Virus record (IMG/VR): IMGVR_UViG_3300043427_000075
Coordinates: 1-20,923 of that record
Source: a virus
Length of the DNA: 20,923 nucleotides
Strand: one strand, 5' to 3'
Positions 14,770 to 20,923 of the stretch are shown here, piece by piece (positions within the stretch are counted from its first letter, which is position 1; the number at the start of each line of letters is the position of its first letter). Both the position numbers and the translations under genes were made by a program. Under the pieces are notes generated by a model. It searched no databases. It was not told where the DNA came from and saw nothing but the letters and a program-made list of their open reading frames with translations.

Positions 14770-15252
14770 TTAACGAAAGATGGTGATGTTGCTGTACAAC
14801 GTATCGACTCCACCAGTATTCGGCTCAAACGCCTGTACCCTGACCGAAGTTGTAGTTGGTGCGGAATTGTTCTTAATGTTGATGTTTTGATCCCTTGCAG
14901 TTCCAGAAGCGGAGAAAGTCCCGCAAGCTGCAACACTGTAATTCCCATCCGGCATCGCCGTGGTGAAGTTAACCGTGTAATCCCCGGTACCGTTGTCAGT
15001 AATCGAAGTCACGTTGCCCGACGCACGAATCGCCACAGTACTTGTGCCGTTGAAGTTGACCCAGGCACGGCATCCATAGGCTGTGGCAACAGAGCCGTAA
15101 CCAGAGTTGAACTGGAACAACCCAGCAGCAGTAATGGTTGCCTGTGTAGTGCCGTTTTGTTGGAAGTTGGTGATGCCATCATTGCCTCCTGTAGTCTTTA
15201 GACCAGAGGAGCCTGATACAACACCATCATCGCTATTGATTATGCTTGGCAT
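14770..15252 (-). CDS. Fibre-tip protein B (paralogue of the preceding gene)
   Basis: Predicted 160-residue protein. Residues 46-105 carry the same core as the upstream paralogue (GYGSVATAYGCRAWVNFNG, DYTVNFTTAMPDGNY). The N-terminal 45 residues (SIINSDDGVVSGSSGLKTTG and onward) and the C-terminal 55 residues are unrelated apart from a similar final IFR. The N-terminus resembles short fibre proteins that begin with a T/G-rich strand. The two genes look like a duplication whose ends were swapped or diverged. The ATG at 15252 comes 9 bases after the upstream stop. Likely an alternative or second tip subunit; the role is inferred. Confidence 0.62.
   Translation of the reverse strand: MPSIINSDDGVVSGSSGLKTTGGNDGITNFQQNGTTQATITAAGLFQFNSGYGSVATAYGCRAWVNFNGTSTVAIRASGNVTSITDNGTGDYTVNFTTAMPDGNYSVAACGTFSASGTARDQNINIKNNSAPTTTSVRVQAFEPNTGGVDTLYSNITIFR
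14938..15117 (-). repeat. Direct repeat copy 2: conserved fibre-tip core
   Basis: This 180-bp segment encodes residues 46-105 of fibre-tip protein B and is the partner of 15433-15612. Most base differences are silent, indicating that the shared core is kept under selection. Confidence 0.85.
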
Positions 15253-15261
15253 GGATGATCC

Positions 15262-15783
15262 TTAACGGAAGATGGCGACACAATACAAATCCAAATCTTC
15301 AAACGTCGCCGTCCCAAAATTTAGTGTGTACGATTCTTTTAACCTTAAAGCACTTGCGGTTGGCGTTTCACCATAAGTTGCAAAAACCCTTGGGTATGCG
15401 TTATTGGCATTGTTAAAACCCACTGTGAACGCGTAATTTGCATCCGGCATCGCCGTCGTAAAGTTCACCGTGTAATCGCCAGTACCGTTATCCGTGATGC
15501 TGGACACATTACCAGACGCACGAATCGACACGGTTCCAGTGCCGTTGAAGTTGACCCATGCTCGACATCCATAGGCTGTAGCAACTGATCCATAACCAGA
15601 ATTGAACTTGAAGTTACCAGAGGCATCGAACTCACCAACCTGTACACCGCCCTCTGCAAAGCCAATCCTGTCGGCTCCTGGGAAGTAAATGCCTGTGTTT
15701 GCATCTGTGCCCCTGATGGCAGGAGTAGACGCAGAGCCGTCTACATCAGACAGGCCCGTGTCACCGTTGAGAATGAGTGTCAT
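15262..15783 (-). CDS. Fibre-tip protein A (paralogue of the next gene)
   Basis: Predicted 173-residue protein. The N-terminus (TLILNGDTGLSDVDGSA, then GTDANTGIYFPGADRIGFA) matches a common attachment segment of short phage fibres. Residues 58-117 form a core containing SGYGSVATAYGCRAWVNFNG and DYTVNFTTAMPDANY. This core is 55/60 identical to that of the gene downstream (14770-15252). The C-terminal 56 residues are different, which fits a receptor-contacting tip. ATGA overlap with the assembly-like gene places it in the fibre cassette. Probably a receptor-binding or tip subunit; this is inference from architecture. Confidence 0.62.
   Translation of the reverse strand: MTLILNGDTGLSDVDGSASTPAIRGTDANTGIYFPGADRIGFAEGGVQVGEFDASGNFKFNSGYGSVATAYGCRAWVNFNGTGTVSIRASGNVSSITDNGTGDYTVNFTTAMPDANYAFTVGFNNANNAYPRVFATYGETPTASALRLKESYTLNFGTATFEDLDLYCVAIFR
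15433..15612 (-). repeat. Direct repeat copy 1: conserved fibre-tip core
   Basis: This 180-bp segment encodes residues 58-117 of fibre-tip protein A. It matches 14938-15117, offset by 495 bp, in the same orientation, with five amino-acid differences in 60 and many silent base changes. The sequence on either side does not match. Confidence 0.85.
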
Positions 15784-16052
15784 GGTTGAGCCTTTGGATA
15801 ACGAGCTTTGATTTCAGCTACTTTGGCTTGCCAATCGTCCATTGTGGCCTCGCCACGTTGTGCCTTAAAGAACAATGGATCCGCTTCAGAAATATAGGCT
15901 TTTTGACGCAGTGTGGAGGAGTTATCAATCTTCCATTGAGCCTCTGCCTGCGCTGCTTGTTCTGCTTGCGTGTTGGCTTGGCTAATTTCTGATTCGGTCA
16001 ATCTAATGACCTTCTTCTCGCCAGTGGTTACATTAACTTGTATGCGTTCCAT
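15780..16052 (-). CDS. Tail fibre assembly-like (chaperone) protein
   Basis: Predicted 90-residue protein. The C-terminal half contains EADPLFFKAQRGEATMDDWQ followed by KVAEIKARYP, a pattern I associate with phage tail-assembly chaperones, where ADPLFFK and W...V..IR.RYP recur. The N-terminal half is Q/A/E rich and helical, joined by a short linker. Proteins of this type normally help the neighbouring fibre fold or trimerise and are not themselves in the virion. It starts with ATG three bases after the upstream fibre-like gene. Its stop overlaps the start of the next fibre-tip gene by 4 nt (ATGA), which supports a functional pairing. The family assignment is by motif only. Confidence 0.6.
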   Translation of the reverse strand: MERIQVNVTTGEKKVIRLTESEISQANTQAEQAAQAEAQWKIDNSSTLRQKAYISEADPLFFKAQRGEATMDDWQAKVAEIKARYPKAQP

Positions 16053-16055
16053 GAC

Positions 16056-16670
16056 TTACTCGTACAAGATGTTGATTGAGCCAGCGTCGAAGGTGTCAGT
16101 GCCGTTGACGGTTGTGATGCGGACGCGGTCTAGGGTGCCACCGAGCGCAAGCGAGCCGTTTGTGAAATATGTGCTCGCCAGCGCGTCTGATCTGCCGACA
16201 CTGCCAGCAGCAGCCCAAGTATTGCCCGTCTGCAAATTTAATACTATTGCCCCGTGAACGACAACATTTGACGCCCAATTAGATGTGTTTACGCCAATTC
16301 CAAAACCAGATGTAAATAGTGCCGATCCAACTGTTGAATTGGTGACGATAGTGCTAGACCCCAAATACCCTGAAGTAGTAAAGCTTCCCGCGCCAATTTG
16401 AATTTGCGGAGGAGACGATCCATTGGTGGAAACGCCTACAAACATTACGGTAATCCGCCGCACCCAAGACGGAATGCCAGTAAAATCAATCGATGTACCA
16501 GAGGTGGAGTTCTGAGCGGTAGCAGCAGTGATCGCACTATTGATTCCGTTGACAACAAAAGTCCCAGTTCCATCAGGCAAAGACAGGGTTCGGCTGGAGT
16601 TTGAGTTCGGAGATGCAATAGTGAACGTACCCGTTCCACTTGCATTGCCTTCAATAGCGATCTTGCTCAT
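16056..16670 (-). CDS. Beta-rich tail fibre-like structural protein
   Basis: Predicted 204-residue protein, Ser/Thr/Gly rich with almost no charged clusters, typical of a beta-stranded fibre or tip subunit. The N-terminus contains GTGTFTIASPNSNSSRTLSLP, a pattern frequent at the start of short phage fibre proteins. A central stretch, SGTSIDFTGIPSWVRRITVMF (about 57-77), looks like the core strand of a widespread virion domain. The C-terminal half is variable-looking. The ATG at 16670 follows AAGGAT. It lies between the collagen fibre and the assembly-like protein, supporting a role in the same adsorption structure. Function is inferred from composition and position. Confidence 0.62.
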   Translation of the reverse strand: MSKIAIEGNASGTGTFTIASPNSNSSRTLSLPDGTGTFVVNGINSAITAATAQNSTSGTSIDFTGIPSWVRRITVMFVGVSTNGSSPPQIQIGAGSFTTSGYLGSSTIVTNSTVGSALFTSGFGIGVNTSNWASNVVVHGAIVLNLQTGNTWAAAGSVGRSDALASTYFTNGSLALGGTLDRVRITTVNGTDTFDAGSINILYE

Positions 16671-16679
16671 CTTTTATCC

Positions 16680-18590
16680 TTACAGAACAAGCCAACGCTG
16701 ACCTGAAGATACGGTCACAGTGACACCAGAGTTTACTGTCATCGGTCCTACGCTCATGGCGTTCTGACCAGATGCAACCGTGTAGCTTGCTGCAACTGTG
16801 GTGCTGTTAATTATCAGACCGTTTGTCGATACCGAAGCAGATGCCTGCAACTCGCCAGTGGATGGCTTGTAGAGGTACTTGGCATTGCTTGTGTAAATGA
16901 CCGTTGGTGTACCAGAAGTTGCAGCAGCAAACAGCGGATACAGGTTGGTTGATGTGCTGGTGTCGTTTGTAATCGATGCACCAGCATTGACCGTAGCCCA
17001 CGATGTGTTCGTGCCATCAGTGGTCAGGTACTTGCCAGACTGAGATGACTGACTAGGCGCAAGAGCGTTAAACGCAGCATTGGCCGTTGTCTGTCCCGTA
17101 CCGCCATTGCCAATAGGTAGCGTGCCGGTCACTTGAGTGGTGAGATCAACACCAGAAAGAGTGCCGCCAAGCGTCAAATTACCGCTAGACGTAACCGTGC
17201 CACTAAGAGTAATACCGTTTACAGTGCCAGTGCCACCAACAGAGGTGACCGTGCCAACGTACTGATCGTTTGATGTGATCGTGAAGTTAGGGTACGTCCC
17301 AGAGATGCTGGTAGTACCAGCCCCGGTCAGCAAAACAGTTTGATCTGGCGCACTGTTCGTAATCGTTACCGTGTCTGTGCTGTCGTTTGTAGTGATTGTG
17401 ATGCCGGTGCCAGAGGCCAGCGTCAGCGTGTCGTCATTCGTATCTGCAACAACCGTGTTCTGTCCAGCAACGGCTACGTTCTTAAAGATGTTTTGAGACG
17501 AGCCACGATCCGAATTAGTGATCGTGAAGTTGGGATACGTCCCAGATGTGCTGATCCCAGTGCCAGCAGTAAGCGCAACCGTCTGATCTGGTGCACTATT
17601 GGTGATCACACCCGTCGAAGTGCTGTAGCTAATGCCTGTGCCAGCACTCAGAGCAGAACGCGCCCTAGAGTCCAGATAGTATTGATTGGTGCCCTCGCTG
17701 ATGTTTGTGGTGGTAAGCACCACAGCACCAGTTTGCGAGTTGACAGAGGTCACCAAGTTGGATTGGTCGATCTTCTGCCACACCGTACCGTTAAACATTA
17801 GCCAATCACCGATCTGCCAGTCAGTGATGCCATCCAGATTCGTCGATCCTGCCGTCGCAACGATGTAGTAGTAGCCGTTTGTACCAACACCAGAAGCTAG
17901 CGTCGGAGTGTTTGCCGATGCATTCCAAGTGCCCTGGTAGCTCAATCCACCAGCAACTTGTGCCCAAGACAACACAGAGCCGTTCGTCGTCAGAAACTTG
18001 CCTGCTTGACCAGTTTGGCTAGGGATAAGGTTGTTGATCTGGGTCTGAAGGCTGGCCAATGTGTCAAGCACTGATTGACTAGTGCCTCCACCATTGGTAA
18101 TCACCTTGATCTTCTCAGCGAGATCAGGCGCAACCACCTCACCCACATTGATCGTCCTGCCACTCGACAGGCTAATGATCAGACTGCCGTCAAAGTCGAT
18201 GTGTGCGTCAGTGACTGATACGCCATCTTCACCGTCTTTGCCATCGCGGCCATTCAGCCCGTCTTTGCCCTTTGGACCCATCGGACCGACAGATCCATCG
18301 CGGCCATCCCGGCCATTAGCGCCGTTTCTGCCGTCTTTCCCGTCTTTGCCGTCCTTGATAGACCTAACGCGAGACTCGATCTTGTTGCCAAGGTCATCGT
18401 ATCTGTCGCGTATATCAGACTCAATCTTCTTGAGAGCCTGAATAACTAGTTGGGCGTTCTCGCCAACCTTCTGTTTCTGTAGCTCCCGCGTCTTCTGGAC
18501 AGATTCGCGGATAGACATCAGAACAGCCTTCTGCTGTTCCTCCGTCATCCCCTTAAGAATCAGTTGTTTGGCGAGGCTTTCAACGTCCAT
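16680..18590 (-). CDS. Tail fibre with collagen-like segment
   Basis: Predicted 636-residue tail fibre, a trimeric adsorption protein. The order is: an N-terminal coiled coil (1-78, Q/K/E rich), fourteen uninterrupted Gly-X-Y triplets (81-122), a stretch with the fibre-type motif DWQIGDWLMFNGTVWQKI (about 257-274), then a repetitive Thr/Ser/Gly beta region. Residues 330-362 and 411-442 are copies of one unit built around SAPDQTV and SGTYPNFTIT. The motif NGGTGQTTANAAFNAL lies at about 495-510, and the C-terminus VTVSSGQRWLVL is a common fibre ending. The ATG at 18590 has GGGAG upstream. The N-terminal coiled coil may attach it to the tail (inference). It sits directly behind the portal, an unusual place for a fibre. 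Confidence 0.82.
   Translation of the reverse strand: MDVESLAKQLILKGMTEEQQKAVLMSIRESVQKTRELQKQKVGENAQLVIQALKKIESDIRDRYDDLGNKIESRVRSIKDGKDGKDGRNGANGRDGRDGSVGPMGPKGKDGLNGRDGKDGEDGVSVTDAHIDFDGSLIISLSSGRTINVGEVVAPDLAEKIKVITNGGGTSQSVLDTLASLQTQINNLIPSQTGQAGKFLTTNGSVLSWAQVAGGLSYQGTWNASANTPTLASGVGTNGYYYIVATAGSTNLDGITDWQIGDWLMFNGTVWQKIDQSNLVTSVNSQTGAVVLTTTNISEGTNQYYLDSRARSALSAGTGISYSTSTGVITNSAPDQTVALTAGTGISTSGTYPNFTITNSDRGSSQNIFKNVAVAGQNTVVADTNDDTLTLASGTGITITTNDSTDTVTITNSAPDQTVLLTGAGTTSISGTYPNFTITSNDQYVGTVTSVGGTGTVNGITLSGTVTSSGNLTLGGTLSGVDLTTQVTGTLPIGNGGTGQTTANAAFNALAPSQSSQSGKYLTTDGTNTSWATVNAGASITNDTSTSTNLYPLFAAATSGTPTVIYTSNAKYLYKPSTGELQASASVSTNGLIINSTTVAASYTVASGQNAMSVGPMTVNSGVTVTVSSGQRWLVL
18225..18350 (-). 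repeat. Collagen-like Gly-X-Y repeat (14 triplets)
   Basis: This is a 126-bp stretch of the fibre gene encoding fourteen consecutive Gly-X-Y triplets, mostly GKD, GRD and GPx. Collagen-like triplets in phage fibres form triple helices that join or register the trimer. The 9-nt periodicity makes the DNA repetitive, so copy number could change by recombination or slippage. Confidence 0.9.
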
Positions 18591-20607
18591 TGCTCAACTC
18601 CCTGGACAATTCTTCCAAGAAGTCTTCTTCCATGCCGGTTACCTTGTTCTTTTTCTCGGCCATCTGGAGTTCGACGATCTTAGACTTGTTTTTGATGTCT
18701 GCCTCTTTGAGCATCAACTCGGCAATCTTAACCCGCTTGTCAAACTCGCTAGCCTCTTGACCTTGCGGCAGGTTCGTAGTCGTCGAAGCGATGACTTTAG
18801 CCTGTACTTCTTGCGGCATGAGTTGCGCTTCAGTGAGCAATTTCTGCGCTTCAGCACGATTCTTCTCGGCCTGGGTCGTTTTGTCAGCGATCTGAGCCTG
18901 AGCCGCTTGCAACTCCAACTGCCGTGCTGCCATAGCCATTTGCTGGGCTTCTGGATCTGGCTGCGACATCTGATCTAGGGCTGCGATCAACTCATACCTG
19001 TTGGACAGGCTAGAGTTGTTCAGAATCCCCTTCAAAATCAGCGGCAGAACCGGCGTATTCGGACCCAGAGTCTGCAGCAGACCGATAAATTGCTGCTGCT
19101 CGTACTCTCGGGCGATGATGCCCAAGGTAGCAGTCGGGATGAACTTCATATCCACGCTCGGATACCGCTCAGGATCGAACTGCATGTACCTGAACGAGGC
19201 CTTTTGGATGAACGGGATCAAGAAATCCTCTTGGAAGTTCACCAGAGTGCGCTTGTACTTCTTGATGATCGTTGCAACGGCGGTGGACATTGCCTGCCCG
19301 TCACGCGCACCGTTCGTGACCATGCCCTGGCTATCCAGAGTACCAGTTGCTTGAAGCAACATGCGCTCAAATTCTTGGGCGGTACGCAGGTTATCCGGGC
19401 TGGTCTGGCCAAACTTGAAGGGATACAGGATCTCGGCAGGGTTGCCGTTGACCATGAATGCCTTACCCGGTTTTACTTCAAACCTAGCACCCCTCGGCAG
19501 GCGCGTAGCGTCCATTCCCATCATTGGGGCAGTCGTCAGAGCCAGCGAATCCAGGTGCGAACGGATCTGGGCATCGATAGCCTTCTGCATGTTGTAGGAC
19601 TTTTCAACAGTCCCACGGCCCAGCAAGCGGTTCGGCACGGTATCGTCCTGGTACGAAATGACCGGACGATCCTTCATCATGTACGGATTCTCTTCTGCCT
19701 TCAGAAGCATCGAACCGTTGGCGATGACCACAATGGCTTCGACCATATCCGTGTAGTCTTCAGCGACAGAGTCGTCAGGAAACAGCACAACCGTCTCGGT
19801 GTCATTCTCCTGAAGGTATTCACGCGGCACGAGACCATAGTAGGTCAGCAGCAGAACCTTCTCGTCTTGGTACTGGCTAGGCTCTTGAGTCGGCTCAAGG
19901 TCGGAGTCCTCGTAGGTAGTCCCGATGTTGACCTTCTTGTAGATGCCTTTTTCAATGCCCTCGACGACTTTGTGGATCGAGACGTACTTTTCGATAGCCA
20001 CGCCCATGCAGTCGTCAATAGACGTACCGTTGGGGTCAAACAGGAAGTTCTTTGGGTTGACCGGATTGAGCTTGACAGCCATCCGGTTCTTTTCAATCAC
20101 ACCAATGGCGGCTTGTCCAGGCTGGCCAGGGATAGGCTGGGTTGCTGGCTCAAAGATTTTCTCGGTCTTGACGATAATCTCGCCAATGCCAGTGCCGTAG
20201 ATCTCGGCCATCAACTCAATCTGGTCGATAGACTTGCGGATCTTGTCCTGTTTGAAGTCCTCCATAAGCTGTGCCTTGAGGATAGACACATCGAGAGGAT
20301 TGCCGTTCACATCCCTGAGATCATCTTGGATGTCAAAGAACTCGCCCTGGCCAAAAATCGCTTCCATGATCTCTGCATGGCGGGTTTCGACGGCTTGTTG
20401 GGTAGCGGGAGTGACGATGCGGGAACGCTCGGAGTCACGAACCTTGTCTTCAGCGGCCCACTCGCCACGGAAGATGCGCTCGTATTCCAGCCAAGAGTCT
20501 AGAAAGTTGGTGTTTCGGTAGTCGCGCCACCGATCACAGTGATCTACGACGAACGCCGTCAGTTCTTTGTCGTTCTCTGTCGGCTCGTAGAACTCATTTT
20601 GATCCAT
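18580..20607 (-). CDS. Portal protein
   Basis: Predicted 675-residue portal, the dodecameric ring at one capsid vertex through which DNA is packaged and ejected. The length fits P22-like portals rather than the shorter T7 type. The N-terminal part (residues 20-100) is helical and rich in W, R and E, with a SRIVTPATQQAVE segment. The middle has a YQDDTVPNRLLGRGTVEKSYN stretch and a region around GARDGQAMSTAV that I associate with podovirus portals. The last roughly 119 residues (557-675) are a Q/A/E/K-rich coiled coil, which could form a barrel extension as in P22 (inferred). The ATG at 20607 is preceded by AGGAGT. The gene follows terminase directly and overlaps the next gene by 11 nt. Confidence 0.88.
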   Translation of the reverse strand: MDQNEFYEPTENDKELTAFVVDHCDRWRDYRNTNFLDSWLEYERIFRGEWAAEDKVRDSERSRIVTPATQQAVETRHAEIMEAIFGQGEFFDIQDDLRDVNGNPLDVSILKAQLMEDFKQDKIRKSIDQIELMAEIYGTGIGEIIVKTEKIFEPATQPIPGQPGQAAIGVIEKNRMAVKLNPVNPKNFLFDPNGTSIDDCMGVAIEKYVSIHKVVEGIEKGIYKKVNIGTTYEDSDLEPTQEPSQYQDEKVLLLTYYGLVPREYLQENDTETVVLFPDDSVAEDYTDMVEAIVVIANGSMLLKAEENPYMMKDRPVISYQDDTVPNRLLGRGTVEKSYNMQKAIDAQIRSHLDSLALTTAPMMGMDATRLPRGARFEVKPGKAFMVNGNPAEILYPFKFGQTSPDNLRTAQEFERMLLQATGTLDSQGMVTNGARDGQAMSTAVATIIKKYKRTLVNFQEDFLIPFIQKASFRYMQFDPERYPSVDMKFIPTATLGIIAREYEQQQFIGLLQTLGPNTPVLPLILKGILNNSSLSNRYELIAALDQMSQPDPEAQQMAMAARQLELQAAQAQIADKTTQAEKNRAEAQKLLTEAQLMPQEVQAKVIASTTTNLPQGQEASEFDKRVKIAELMLKEADIKNKSKIVELQMAEKKNKVTGMEEDFLEELSRELSNGR

Positions 20608-20608
20608 A

Positions 20609-20923
20609 CTAGACTCCTGATATTACGTCGATAGGCTCCCAGCCATCATCAGCCTCTTCAAAGTAGCTTGTCACAGCCAACTGGTCGATATAGCTGAGTG
20701 CATCTGGCAGATCATCGTGTACCCCTTGCGCGGGAAACATCAGAAGTTGGTCAACAAAGTCGTCCCAATTCTCTTCGCTGTTTAGCACTATTCTGCCGTG
20801 TTCAAACCGGCCTTGCAATGCCCACACGATTCTATCCGTTTTCTTGCGATTTCCGTGAGTTAAATCAACGATGTGCGAAAACACGTTGTTTTTCCTCATG
20901 AGATCGCTCAAATACGGCAAAAC
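20609..20923 (-). CDS. Terminase large subunit, C-terminal fragment (partial at window edge)
   Basis: This is the C-terminal part of the packaging motor's large subunit, whose nuclease domain cuts concatemeric DNA during head filling. About 104 codons are visible and the frame is open to the right edge, so the ATPase domain lies outside the window. The visible part shows the usual end of the RNase H-like nuclease domain: a basic KKTDRI stretch, FEHGRIVLN, a W..F..QLLMFP segment, then the acidic signature HDDLPDALSYID, whose aspartates fit the metal-binding site. It stops with TAG one base before the portal ATG, in the normal terminase-portal order. Exact terminase subfamily cannot be decided from this fragment. 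Confidence 0.87.
   Translation of the reverse strand, partial: VLPYLSDLMRKNNVFSHIVDLTHGNRKKTDRIVWALQGRFEHGRIVLNSEENWDDFVDQLLMFPAQGVHDDLPDALSYIDQLAVTSYFEEADDGWEPIDVISGV

Noticed and set aside
18225-18350. Short periodic repeats that could suggest a CRISPR array
   Set aside because: The period is 9 nt, in frame, and encodes collagen triplets; there are no spacers.
19090-20502. A long open frame on the plus strand opposite the portal gene (470 codons)
   Set aside because: It is fully antisense to the portal, His/Arg/Leu-rich as expected of a reverse-complement shadow, without a domain or promoter.
1-20923. Lysogeny genes, tRNAs, attachment sites or a CRISPR array anywhere in the window
   Set aside because: No integrase, repressor, cloverleaf or repeat-spacer pattern was seen; the window is filled with structural genes, so lifestyle cannot be judged.

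Overview
The window is a piece of a tailed-phage (podovirus-like) genome, or possibly a prophage copy of one. It carries the virion structural module. Every gene I can support reads on the minus strand, so the biological order runs from position 20923 down to 1. Coding is almost continuous: 31 genes, many overlapping by 4 nt, and no gap above about 55 nt. I see no integrase, repressor, tRNA, CRISPR array or insertion sequence. Base composition is about half GC by eye. The phage is probably from a Gram-negative bacterium, possibly a freshwater one. That host guess rests only on general resemblance to environmental podovirus proteins and is weak.

Layout in transcription order. (1) 20923-18580: C-terminus of the terminase large subunit, cut by the window edge, then the portal. 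(2) 18590-14770: an adsorption cassette with a collagen-containing fibre, a beta-rich fibre-like protein, a tail-fibre-assembly-like chaperone, and two related fibre-tip proteins that share a 60-residue core. (3) 14757-13198: small conserved unknowns, two predicted single-span membrane proteins and a zinc-ribbon protein. (4) 13147-11417: scaffold-like protein and HK97-fold-type major capsid protein, followed by a strong intrinsic terminator with a UUCG loop. (5) 11361-9426: small capsid- or neck-associated genes. These include a 107-residue beta-rich protein followed by a second, weaker terminator, and a run of very basic microproteins, three of 51-52 residues. (6) 9429-6564: tail-tube/adaptor-like protein, nozzle-like protein and a tail-collar fibre, followed by a small cupin. 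(7) 6272-430: three large proteins that by position and composition match the internal-core or ejection proteins of T7/P22-type phages. (8) 426-1: a holin-like membrane protein running off the window, probably the start of the lysis module.

Together these genes would make a procapsid (portal, scaffold, capsid), package DNA (terminase), build a short tail (adaptor, nozzle), supply two separate sets of receptor-binding fibres, and provide ejection proteins and the first lysis function. From 10513 down to 6274 eight consecutive gene junctions use 4-nt ATGA or GTGA overlaps, which implies translational coupling. Family names below come from reading motifs by eye, not from database searches.
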